A stretch of DNA of 13,303 nt from Bacteroidales bacterium UBA1208 (GTDB lineage Bacteria; Bacteroidota; Bacteroidia; Bacteroidales; P3): positions 54,197 through 67,499 of the forward strand of contig DBXQ01000098.1 of the NCBI GenBank assembly GCA_002309955.1, written 5' to 3'. The position numbers and the translations under genes were made by a program. Each line of letters begins with the position of its first letter. Position 1 is the stretch's first letter. This document shows, piece by piece, positions 1 through 6,663 of this stretch. The notes beneath the pieces were generated by a model. It was not told the origin of the DNA and ran no database searches. It saw only the letters and a program-made list of their open reading frames with translations.

Positions 1-45
1 TACGGCGACCGCAATCTCCAGCCCGTTTGGCCCGCCGAAGCATAA
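1..45 (+). CDS. C-terminal tail of an upstream gene, possibly glycine dehydrogenase (decarboxylating) GcvP
   Basis: Frame 1 is open from the window edge to a TAA at 43-45 and encodes 14 residues, YGDRNLQPVWPAEA. The element YGDRNL sits near the extreme C-terminus of GcvP, the P protein of the glycine cleavage system (E. coli GcvP, from memory, ends with a VYGDRNL-type stretch plus a few residues). The remaining eight residues do not look familiar. The stop is followed within 20 bases by a strong hairpin, consistent with the end of a transcription unit. If correct, the hsd block sits immediately downstream of a housekeeping gene. Only 14 codons are visible, so the identification is tentative. 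Confidence 0.45.
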   Translation, partial: YGDRNLQPVWPAEA

Positions 46-62
46 AATGCGCTTTTCTATTT

Positions 63-92
63 ATGCAAGCCCGCCACACGACGGGCTTGCAT
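63..92 (+). terminator. Hairpin, probable terminator of the upstream gene
   Basis: A perfect 11-bp inverted repeat, ATGCAAGCCCG at 63-73 and CGGGCTTGCAT at 82-92, encloses an 8-base loop. It lies between the stop codon at 43-45 and the hsdM start at 112. The stem is GC-rich, but only a weak AT tract (ATTATAT) follows instead of a clean run of T. Its arrangement is close to symmetric, so it could act in either direction. The hsdM promoter must overlap it or lie downstream, or hsdM is read through from upstream; I found no convincing Bacteroidetes -7/-33 promoter pair here. Confidence 0.6.
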
Positions 93-111
93 TATATCAA
101 CATCATCCGCT

Positions 112-1629
112 ATGGCAAAAAAGGAAATACAGGAAGAACCGTTGGAAAAACGGCTGTGGAAAGCCGCCGACAAGCTGCGTAAGAACATCGATGCTGCGGA
201 ATACAAGCATGTGGTGCTGGGTTTGATATTCCTGCGCTATATCTCTGTGGAGTTTGAACGGCTATACGACCAATTGGTTAAACAGAAGGCCGAGGGTGCC
301 GACCCCGAGGACCGTGAGGAGTATGCCGCTGAGAATGTGTTCTACGTGCCGGAGAGTGCCCGTTGGGGTCACTTGGTGGCACAGGCAAAGAACCCGCAGA
401 TAGGTAAACTGATAGACGAAGCGATGGATGCCATCGAGCGCGAGAACCGTTCCCTCAAAGGAGTCCTGCCCAAGGTCTTTGCACGTCCTAATCTTGACCC
501 AACGTCACTTGGGGAGTTGATAGACCTTATTGGCAACTCCACGTTGCAGAACACCAGCACCCGCAGTGCCGACTTGCTGGGGCATGTGTTCGAGTATTTC
601 CTTGGCGAGTTCGCCTTGGCCGAAGGCAAGAAGGGTGGCCAGTTCTACACACCGCGTAGCGTTGTGGAACTGCTGGTGACCATGCTGGAGCCTTACCGTG
701 GGCGTGTGCTCGACCCCTGCTGTGGTTCGGGCGGTATGTTTGTGCAGAGCGAGAAGTTTGTGCGCGAGCATCAGGGACGCATAGAGAATATCTCCATCTA
801 TGGACAGGAGAGCAATCAAACCACCTGGCGACTGTGCAAAATGAACCTTGCCATCCGTGGTATCGATGCTTCGCAGGTGAAGTGGAACACCGAAGGATCC
901 TTCCTAAACGATGCCCTCAAAGATGTGAAGGCCGACTTTGTCATTGCCAACCCACCCTTCAACGACAGCGATTGGAGCGGCGACCAGCTGCGCGGCGATG
1001 CCCGCTGGCAGTATGGTGTGCCTCCAGCTGGCAATGCCAACTTTGCTTGGATACAACACTTCATCTATCACCTTGCCCCGTCAGGGCATGCGGGTTTTGT
1101 GCTGGCCAAAGGGTCGCTGACGTCAAAAACTGGTGGCGAAGGTGAGATACGAAAGGCACTTATCGACAAAGGCCTTATTGCCTGTATCGTCAATCTGCCT
1201 GCCAAATTGTTCCTCAATACCCAGATTCCCGCATGCCTGTGGTTCGTCAGCCGCAACCGTAAGAAAAGGGTGGGGGAGATACTCTTTATCGACGCCCGCA
1301 ATATGGGTCGCCTTATCAACCGCCGCACCCGTGAGCTGACTGAGAACGACATCAGCACCATTGCCGACACCTATCATCGTTGGCGCGACGAGTCTAAGGA
1401 TTATGCCGATGTGCCGGGCTTCTGTGCCTCGGTGTCTGTCAGCCGTGTAGCCGAACTGGACTATGTCCTCACCCCTGGCCGCTACGTCGGTCTGCCCGAA
1501 GAGGAAGACGATTTCAACTTCGCCGAACGTTTCACCGCCCTCCGCACCGAGTTCGAAGAGCAACTTAAAGAAGAAGAACGTCTGAATAAAGTGATACTGG
1601 AGAATTTGAGTAAGATAAAAATTGATTAA
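112..1629 (+). CDS. hsdM: Type I restriction-modification system DNA methyltransferase subunit HsdM
   Basis: This 505-residue protein is the adenine-N6 methyltransferase subunit of a type I restriction-modification enzyme; it transfers a methyl group from S-adenosylmethionine to adenines chosen by HsdS. Residues about 10-150 form the helical HsdM N-terminal domain (LWKAADKLRKNIDAAEYKHVVLGLIFLRY region). The catalytic domain follows, with the AdoMet-binding motif DPCCGSGG at 201-208 and the catalytic NPPF at 280-283. The C-terminal 40 residues are charged and helical, as expected for contact with HsdS. Length is normal for the family and both key motifs are intact, so it should be active. It is the first gene of the same-strand block; the next gene starts 11 bases after its stop. 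Its composition is clearly GC-richer than that of the genes that follow. Confidence 0.97.
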   Translation: MAKKEIQEEPLEKRLWKAADKLRKNIDAAEYKHVVLGLIFLRYISVEFERLYDQLVKQKAEGADPEDREEYAAENVFYVPESARWGHLVAQAKNPQIGKLIDEAMDAIERENRSLKGVLPKVFARPNLDPTSLGELIDLIGNSTLQNTSTRSADLLGHVFEYFLGEFALAEGKKGGQFYTPRSVVELLVTMLEPYRGRVLDPCCGSGGMFVQSEKFVREHQGRIENISIYGQESNQTTWRLCKMNLAIRGIDASQVKWNTEGSFLNDALKDVKADFVIANPPFNDSDWSGDQLRGDARWQYGVPPAGNANFAWIQHFIYHLAPSGHAGFVLAKGSLTSKTGGEGEIRKALIDKGLIACIVNLPAKLFLNTQIPACLWFVSRNRKKRVGEILFIDARNMGRLINRRTRELTENDISTIADTYHRWRDESKDYADVPGFCASVSVSRVAELDYVLTPGRYVGLPEEEDDFNFAERFTALRTEFEEQLKEEERLNKVILENLSKIKID

Positions 1630-1640
1630 TAATATAAAAT

Positions 1641-2084
1641 ATGGATAATAAAGACATTCGCTGGATACAAAGATTCAGCAATTACAGAAAAGCCCTTGTC
1701 AAAATGTCACAAGCAGTAAAGCTGATTTCTGAAAAAATGGACTGGGGAGAAGAAGTTGATGAACTGCTTGAAGAAGGGCTCATTCAGAGATTTGAATATA
1801 CCCACGAGTTGGCGTGGAACGTAATGAAAGACTATGAAGTCTATCAAGGATATACAGATATTCATGGCTCGCGTGATGCCATCAGGAAGGCGCTTCAAAT
1901 TGGAATCATTGATAATGAATTGTGGATGAAATCTATTGCGGATAGAAATCTCACGTCTCACGATTATGATGACGAGACTGCGGATACAATTCTTGAGGCA
2001 ATTTTATCTACTTATTACCCCTTGTTTGTTGAATTCGAGAAGAAAATGTTACCTCTTTCCGGAATTGAACCCACTTTGTTTTGA
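1641..2084 (+). CDS. HepT-like HEPN protein / HI0074-family nucleotidyltransferase partner
   Basis: This 147-residue, mostly helical protein matches the HI0074-type 'nucleotidyltransferase substrate-binding' family of the HEPN superfamily. Near the C-terminus it carries R102-N-L-T-S-H107-D-Y109, an exact fit to the RX4HXY motif of HepT toxins. In the characterised HepT/MntA (type VII) toxin-antitoxin pair, R and H belong to the RNase active site and the tyrosine is the residue that MntA modifies with AMP. The partner gene starts three bases after the stop. Role here is therefore most likely an RNase toxin, held inactive by its neighbour, but the HI0074 branch has also been described only as a nucleotidyltransferase partner, so toxicity is inferred. 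It starts 11 bases after hsdM and is probably co-transcribed with it. Confidence 0.85.
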   Translation: MDNKDIRWIQRFSNYRKALVKMSQAVKLISEKMDWGEEVDELLEEGLIQRFEYTHELAWNVMKDYEVYQGYTDIHGSRDAIRKALQIGIIDNELWMKSIADRNLTSHDYDDETADTILEAILSTYYPLFVEFEKKMLPLSGIEPTLF

Positions 2085-2087
2085 CCT

Positions 2088-2468
2088 ATGCCATACGGAC
2101 TAAAAGACAGTGAGCTGACGAACTTGAAGGCGCTCTTTGCAAAGAACGATAGACTCGAGCGTGTGATACTTTATGGTTCGCGTGTCAAAGGTACCTACAA
2201 GCCCTTTTCTGATGTTGACATTACCTTGGTTGGTAGAGAATTGACCCATTCGGACCTAAATAGGATGATTCTTGACATCGACGATTTGCTTCTACCGTAT
2301 ATGTTCGACATCTCAATTTTTCATACCCTCAAGAGTTCTGACCTGATTGACCATATCAACAGAAGAGGAATCGTTATATATGAAAAAGATGCTCCTGAAT
2401 TAGATTGTACCCTGTCAGGTATTGTGGATGCAGAAAGAGAATTGAGTGGAGAAAACAATTTAACATAA
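2088..2468 (+). CDS. MntA-like minimal nucleotidyltransferase (antitoxin)
   Basis: This 126-residue protein has the DNA polymerase beta-like nucleotidyltransferase fold. The signature G30-S31 followed by ten residues and D42-V43-D44 is an exact GSX10DXD motif; D74 in MFDISIF is a plausible third metal ligand. In HepT/MntA pairs this enzyme transfers AMP from ATP to the tyrosine of the HEPN toxin. Here the toxin-like gene comes first and the spacing is three bases, so translation is probably coupled. All catalytic residues are present. The last 25 residues are acidic and not conserved-looking. Its stop is followed directly by two tandem hairpins. Confidence 0.88.
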   Translation: MPYGLKDSELTNLKALFAKNDRLERVILYGSRVKGTYKPFSDVDITLVGRELTHSDLNRMILDIDDLLLPYMFDISIFHTLKSSDLIDHINRRGIVIYEKDAPELDCTLSGIVDAERELSGENNLT

Positions 2469-2478
2469 GAAACACCCG

Positions 2479-2536
2479 GTTGTAAAGGATCACTTTACAA
2501 CAGAAAAACCAGTTATTAAGGATTACTTAATAACTG
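2479..2536. repeat. Two tandem perfect hairpins with the same loop-proximal core
   Basis: The first inverted repeat pairs GTTGTAAAG (2479-2487) with CTTTACAAC (2493-2501) around the loop GATCA. The second pairs CAGTTATTAAG (2510-2520) with CTTAATAACTG (2526-2536) around GATTA. Both stems are perfect (9 and 11 bp), both loops have five bases, and both centres read AAGGATYACTT. The outer stem sequences differ, yet pairing is complete in each. They lie between the stop of the MntA-like gene and the small membrane-protein gene, eight bases apart. No T-tract follows either, so they are not classical terminators. A transcript-level role (attenuation, stability or processing) or a DNA-binding site are both possible. 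Confidence 0.75.
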
Positions 2537-2558
2537 AAAATAAAGAATAGAGAATGAT

Positions 2559-2837
2559 ATGAGTACAGAAACTGCAAATCTGATTGTGGCGTGTGCGTCG
2601 TTGGTGGTGATGGTGGTGACGCTTATTGTCGCCTGTGCAACTTTGTCCTTTATGGTCAAAAACAGCAAGGGATACCTGCGCAGGAAGTTGCGCGAGAAAG
2701 AAAGAAGGTATAACTCCTTGGATAATCTATGTAAGACAAGTCCGTTCTCTCCATTGGCTGGTATTGTGAACAACAGGCATTTTGAGGAGCGCGATAAATT
2801 GGAACAAGAGATAGAGGATATCAAAGAAAAACTGTAA
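2559..2837 (+). CDS. Small single-pass membrane protein with coiled-coil tail, unknown function
   Basis: This 92-residue protein is not recognised. Residues 8-33 form one strongly hydrophobic segment, followed by a basic stretch (34-51, rich in K and R), which predicts an N-out, C-in single-pass orientation. The membrane segment contains LIVACA twice, at 8-13 and 22-27, exactly 14 residues apart, so two small-residue/cysteine faces would lie on the same side of the helix; this suggests helix-helix association. The C-terminal 20 residues are highly charged with a heptad-like pattern, possibly a short coiled coil. There is no lipobox. It follows the tandem hairpins and precedes a stretch that looks degraded. 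It could be an effector or toxin-like membrane peptide, but nothing shows this directly. Confidence 0.6.
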   Translation: MSTETANLIVACASLVVMVVTLIVACATLSFMVKNSKGYLRRKLREKERRYNSLDNLCKTSPFSPLAGIVNNRHFEERDKLEQEIEDIKEKL

Positions 2838-2871
2838 TATGAGCGAAAGGGAAAAATATTAAAAAAAGGAG

Positions 2872-3029
2872 ATGAATACCGCGATAGAAAACCACACCGA
2901 TAATACGTCCATCCGTGTATTGTTGCGCAAGCCTTTACCGACAGAATCAACGACCGCGTAATCTTTATGAAAGGTATTGGTTACTCGTATTATTATGGGG
3001 AGGGTGAAAATGAGGTGGTAAAAGAATAA
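2872..3029 (+). pseudogene. Possible frameshifted small gene in the 2838-3055 gap
   Basis: The 218-base gap between two genes is not AT-rich filler. An ATG at 2872, preceded by AAAAAAAGGAG, opens 29 codons that stop at 2959-2961. A second frame, open without its own early start, runs from about 2903 to a TAA at 3027-3029 and includes QAFTDRINDRVIFMKG; its first ATG is at 2967. Joining the two near 2925 by one frameshift would give a protein of about 52 residues. No family is recognised. It may be a decayed gene, two tiny peptides, or untranslated leader of the following cassette. Confidence 0.25.
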
Positions 3030-3055
3030 ATGAAAAACAATTAAAAAATAAAATT

Positions 3056-3658
3056 ATGAATGTAAAATACTATGATATTTTGTCAAGTTTGATAACTGGA
3101 TATATTGTACTAGTGGTTTCCTTATTTTGTATGAATATAGAGTATGATTCATCGTATTCTGTTGCATATATTGCAGGAGCTTTAGCTATTGGTTATATCA
3201 TTAACGCCGTTTCGAGTTTGTTGGAAACTTTTTATTATTTTACTATTGGAGGTAAACCATCTGAAAAACTGCTAACAAAGAAAAAGGGGAAAGATTATAC
3301 AGGAATTAGGAAAGTTCGGTTTTACCATTGTGATGAGGTGACGTGTAAACTCAGAAAGGACTTGCAAGACGAAAATGCCACAATAGAAAAAATGTTCAGC
3401 CATGCGAAGTCCCAAATTAGTGGAAATAACAATTCTCGTGTTCCTGATTTCAATGCACATTATGCTTATGCACGTTCTTTTCTAACTATAATGTTATTGT
3501 TCACAATAGGTATTATCGCATATTCCCCATGTAATTGGCATTCTTATTTGACAATTGTCCCTTTGTTCATCTGCTGGAATCGATACAGGGAAAAAGGATA
3601 TTATTATGCTCGAGAAGTATTGAATGAGTACTTGAAACAACAAACTATAAAAAAATAA
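3056..3658 (+). CDS. Membrane protein with two pairs of transmembrane segments, first gene of the cassette
   Basis: This 200-residue protein has hydrophobic segments at about 9-28, 35-63, 141-158 and 163-177. Between the pairs lies a basic, probably cytoplasmic region of about 75 residues (64-140) that ends with the striking motif RVPDFNAHYAYAR at 128-140 just before the third segment. The C-terminus (178-200) is charged and helical. I do not recognise a named family. The gene has an A-rich leader with no strong Shine-Dalgarno sequence. The next gene starts two bases after the stop, so the two are almost certainly co-expressed. Given an MBL protein and a cyclase-like protein downstream, a membrane effector that responds to a signal or disrupts the membrane is a reasonable inference, not shown by the sequence. 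Confidence 0.7.
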   Translation: MNVKYYDILSSLITGYIVLVVSLFCMNIEYDSSYSVAYIAGALAIGYIINAVSSLLETFYYFTIGGKPSEKLLTKKKGKDYTGIRKVRFYHCDEVTCKLRKDLQDENATIEKMFSHAKSQISGNNNSRVPDFNAHYAYARSFLTIMLLFTIGIIAYSPCNWHSYLTIVPLFICWNRYREKGYYYAREVLNEYLKQQTIKK

Positions 3659-3660
3659 AA

Positions 3661-4521
3661 ATGGGAAAAGTAGCAACAATGACGGTTTGGAATGTCCAGT
3701 TAGGTCTGGCTGTTCATGTAAAGTCTCCAAATAACAAATATATAATAATAGATTTAGGGACAGGCACACGAGAAAGTGGTAATGGCTCTCCATTGAGTAA
3801 ACGCATAAGAGATAACATTGCATATATGATTTTAACACATCCTCATCTGGATCATATAGATGATATTTTGTGTTTTGATTATAATGCTCCTAAAGTGCTA
3901 CAGAGGGTAGATGCATTAACCAATAGAGAGGTTATGTCTGGCGTTCGTGTATGTGACAAAACCAAATTTGAAAAGTACTGTGATATAAATGATAGATATA
4001 ATAAACCAATATCTCTAGATGATGAGAATTCTCCTAGTAATCCAGATAATTATGGTGGATTAGGGATTCTAACATTTAGTACTACCAAGTGTGATCACTC
4101 TAATTTTAATAATTTCAGCATAATAACGGTTTTCACACTTTCAAGGATTAAGATTGTCGTATGTGGAGACAATGAAAAGGAGTCTTTTAACTATTTAATG
4201 CAGCAGGATGATTTTAAAGATGCCATAAAAAATGCTGATGTATTAATTGCGCCACACCATGGAAGAGAATCTGGATTCCATTCCGAATTTGTAAACACGG
4301 TTAATCCAAGATTAACTATTATTTCGGATACAAATAAAATTGCCGCAAGTGCATCTGATAAATATACACAAAAAAGCCGAGGGTGGACAGTATATAATAG
4401 TAATGGGAGTTCACAAGAACGAAAATGTTTGACAACTAGAAATGATAGAAATATAAGAATTGAGTTTGGAGAAAATGATTATCCTAATCATTCAAGATTT
4501 CTTCATGTAGAACTTATTTAA
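3661..4521 (+). CDS. Stand-alone ComEC-type metallo-beta-lactamase-fold hydrolase
   Basis: This 286-residue protein has the metallo-beta-lactamase fold. The metal-binding HxHxDH motif is complete at H60-P-H62-L-D64-H65. Downstream are a strand reading NNFSIITVF followed by VVCGDN with D170, and a conserved HHG at 199-201. This order (N-x-S strand, then GDxE-like, then PHHG) is that of the MBL domain attached to the ComEC/Rec2 DNA-uptake channel, but here there is no channel domain and no signal peptide, so the protein should be cytosolic. Related MBL proteins are nucleases or phosphodiesterases. It begins two bases after the membrane-protein gene and ends 12 bases before the cyclase-like gene. 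The gene is AT-rich. Substrate is unknown: nucleic acid or a cyclic nucleotide are the main options. Confidence 0.85.
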   Translation: MGKVATMTVWNVQLGLAVHVKSPNNKYIIIDLGTGTRESGNGSPLSKRIRDNIAYMILTHPHLDHIDDILCFDYNAPKVLQRVDALTNREVMSGVRVCDKTKFEKYCDINDRYNKPISLDDENSPSNPDNYGGLGILTFSTTKCDHSNFNNFSIITVFTLSRIKIVVCGDNEKESFNYLMQQDDFKDAIKNADVLIAPHHGRESGFHSEFVNTVNPRLTIISDTNKIAASASDKYTQKSRGWTVYNSNGSSQERKCLTTRNDRNIRIEFGENDYPNHSRFLHVELI

Positions 4522-4533
4522 AATCACCTTTTT

Positions 4534-5490
4534 ATGGATATGAAAAACAATGTCGTTGCATATATTGATTTATTAGCATTCTCTAATCATATAAGAGAAA
4601 ACACTTCTGATGCATTGATGGCGATGAATAATTATAACACAATTCTATCATCAAAAATACGAGATGAAATAACACATCCAGTTAATTCATATCCTCCTGT
4701 TTTGCAAGAACTGGCCAAAAAACATTCTATTGACAGTTTTGACTTTTTTCTGCCGTTTTCTGATTCTGTTTTTTTAATGTCTGGTAATTGTAATGACTTT
4801 ATAAAGCAACTCGGAAGTTTTGTCTTACAAAGCTTCACTATTACAGCGCATTTTTATGAACACCCGATTGATCCTTCTGTACCCGAAAAAGGAAAGATTT
4901 TGAATTGTGGAATAAACACAGATGGAAGTCCTAAAGTGGAATATGGAGAGTGCAATTATTATCCAGCATTATTCAGGGGTGGACTTGCTTATGGTGAAGC
5001 TATGCCGATAGAATTATTTAGTATTGTTGAAAAAAAATATAGTAAATCTAAAGTTATCACTGGTGAAGCAGTTGTAGAAGCGGTTCGTTTGGAATCTAAA
5101 GTAAAAGGTCCTAGACTTATGTTTAAACAGATACTTTATAATCAGTTGGACGATGATACCAAGGATTTCTGCAGGGTTCTACCCGAAAACAAAGAATTTT
5201 ATGAAATACTATGGCCGGCCATGATTTATGTATTGCAACAGGAAGAGTTCCAAAACAAGCAAGAATTTAGTCGCATATATGATTTATTTACACCTGCATA
5301 TAATTTATGGAAAGCATATAATCATACGATTTATTCGGCACATTATTTTAATTTCATAGAATTGATTGTTGCTTCCACGTTACAGTATTTTGATAAAAAA
5401 TGTAACCTTAAGTCCTTTGCTTTGGAGGAAATAAAGAAAATCCTTGATAAGTACGATATATCAGGTAAACTTGATTTAAGTAGATATTGA
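4534..5490 (+). CDS. Putative class III nucleotide cyclase-like protein
   Basis: This 318-residue protein is not a named family to me, but three motifs occur in the order of class III nucleotide cyclases. YIDLLAFS (10-17) matches the first metal-binding strand D-x-x-G-F-T/S, with D12; LPFSDSVFL (73-81) matches the second metal-binding hairpin, with D77 and with S in place of the usual G before it; and FRGGLAYGEA (147-156) matches the R-x-G-x-x-x-G strand. If real, D12 and D77 would bind the two metal ions. The C-terminal half (about 195-318) is helical and rich in aromatic residues, and is unassigned. The protein looks soluble. The start offers two ATGs (4534 and 4540). It is the last gene of the three-gene cassette, 34 bases before hsdS. 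Enzyme activity and nucleotide product are inferred and unproven. Confidence 0.5.
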   Translation: MDMKNNVVAYIDLLAFSNHIRENTSDALMAMNNYNTILSSKIRDEITHPVNSYPPVLQELAKKHSIDSFDFFLPFSDSVFLMSGNCNDFIKQLGSFVLQSFTITAHFYEHPIDPSVPEKGKILNCGINTDGSPKVEYGECNYYPALFRGGLAYGEAMPIELFSIVEKKYSKSKVITGEAVVEAVRLESKVKGPRLMFKQILYNQLDDDTKDFCRVLPENKEFYEILWPAMIYVLQQEEFQNKQEFSRIYDLFTPAYNLWKAYNHTIYSAHYFNFIELIVASTLQYFDKKCNLKSFALEEIKKILDKYDISGKLDLSRY

Positions 5491-5524
5491 AAAACACCGA
5501 TACAGATAATCCATAATTGAGGCA

Positions 5525-6622
5525 ATGCCAAAAAGGAAAGAATATAAACTGGGGGATGTCCTCGCTGTCAGATATGGGAAAGACCATAAACCATTAGGGA
5601 ATGGTCAATATCCAGTATATGGCAGTGGTGGGATAATGCGTTATGCTGACAGATACTTGTATGATAAGGAATCTATTTTAATTCCGCGGAAGGGTTCATT
5701 AAATAATATCTTTTACCAAGAAGGTCCTTTTTGGACAGTAGACACTATGTTTTGGACAGAAATTGATAAAGCAAAGGTTGAACCCAAATTTCTATTCTAT
5801 CAATTGACTTTAGTTGACCTTGAGAATTTGAATGTGGGGTCGGCTGTTCCAAGTTTAACGGTGCCTGTTATCAACGATATAGATATTACCCTTCCTCCTT
5901 TGGATGAGCAGAAACGGATAGCTGGGGTGTTGAGTTCGTTGGATGATAAGATAGATTTGTTGCATCGGGAGAACGCGACCCTCGAAGCCCTCGCCGAAAC
6001 CCTCTTCCGCCACTACTTTATCGAAAACCCCGACCCCTCCTGGAAAGAAGGCAAAATAGCAGATTTGGTGGATTTTAACCCAAATAGAAAACTGACAAAG
6101 AATGAAGATTCTCCATATATCGAGATGGCAAACATCGAAACACAAGGATATGCCCCTTCTTCATGGAGAATGAGACCATTTGCAAGTGGGACAAAGTTTA
6201 TTAATGGTGATGCTATAATGGCTCGCATATCGCCTTGCCTTGAGAATGGAAAGGCTGCATATATTGATTTTTTGGAAGACGGACAAGTTGGCTGGGGATC
6301 TACAGAATTTCTTGTTATGCGTTCAAAGATGGGGTTGCATCCGTTTTTTGCTTATATCATGACACGGTATGATGACTTTAGAGACCATGCAGTATCTTCA
6401 CTCGTCGGTTCATCAGGAAGACAGCGTGTTGATCTTGATAATTTATTGAAATACTCAATATTTATTCCTGATGAGAAAGCAATAACAAGATTTAATCAAG
6501 AAATGGAAATGATTGTATCAAAAATGAGAAACAACCAATTACAGATGCGAACTCTGGCATTCCAGAGAGACATCATCCTCCCACGCCTAATGTATGGAGA
6601 ATTGAAAGTTACAGCGCAATAA
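5525..6622 (+). CDS. hsdS: Type I restriction-modification system specificity subunit HsdS
   Basis: This 365-residue protein recognises the DNA target for HsdM and HsdR. It has the usual two-half plan: target recognition domain 1 at about 1-122, a central conserved helix beginning PPLDEQ at 124-129 and running through RHYFIENP near 162-169, target recognition domain 2 at about 172-325, and a second conserved helix ending in QRDIILPRLMYGEL near the C-terminus. Length is slightly short but both halves are complete. The central conserved helix (about 5940-6050) is visibly GC-richer than the AT-rich recognition domains, which fits exchange of recognition domains between strains. Only one hsdS and no inverted partial copy occur in the window, so no inversion switch is visible. 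The sequence does not reveal the target site. Confidence 0.95.
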   Translation: MPKRKEYKLGDVLAVRYGKDHKPLGNGQYPVYGSGGIMRYADRYLYDKESILIPRKGSLNNIFYQEGPFWTVDTMFWTEIDKAKVEPKFLFYQLTLVDLENLNVGSAVPSLTVPVINDIDITLPPLDEQKRIAGVLSSLDDKIDLLHRENATLEALAETLFRHYFIENPDPSWKEGKIADLVDFNPNRKLTKNEDSPYIEMANIETQGYAPSSWRMRPFASGTKFINGDAIMARISPCLENGKAAYIDFLEDGQVGWGSTEFLVMRSKMGLHPFFAYIMTRYDDFRDHAVSSLVGSSGRQRVDLDNLLKYSIFIPDEKAITRFNQEMEMIVSKMRNNQLQMRTLAFQRDIILPRLMYGELKVTAQ

Positions 6623-6663
6623 ATTGCAGATAAACGCGTTAAATAGAAAGAAGTGATTACATT

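Noticed and set aside
46..111. A Bacteroidetes promoter (TTTG near 26 with TATTTATG at 58-65) for hsdM
   Set aside because: The spacing is 28 bases, well over the usual distance, the -7 box has a mismatch, and it overlaps the hairpin stem.
2479..2536. The tandem hairpins as a type III toxin-antitoxin RNA antitoxin or a CRISPR fragment
   Set aside because: Only two units are present, their stems differ, and no ToxN-like endoribonuclease or Cas gene is nearby.
2516..2950. A 144-codon minus-strand frame over the small membrane-protein gene
   Set aside because: It begins inside the broken-gene region and ends inside a hairpin; the plus-strand gene has better start context and a coherent membrane-plus-coiled-coil plan.
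5525..6622. A phase-variable hsdS inversion switch
   Set aside because: There is a single full hsdS, with no partial copy, inverted repeat pair or invertase gene in the window.
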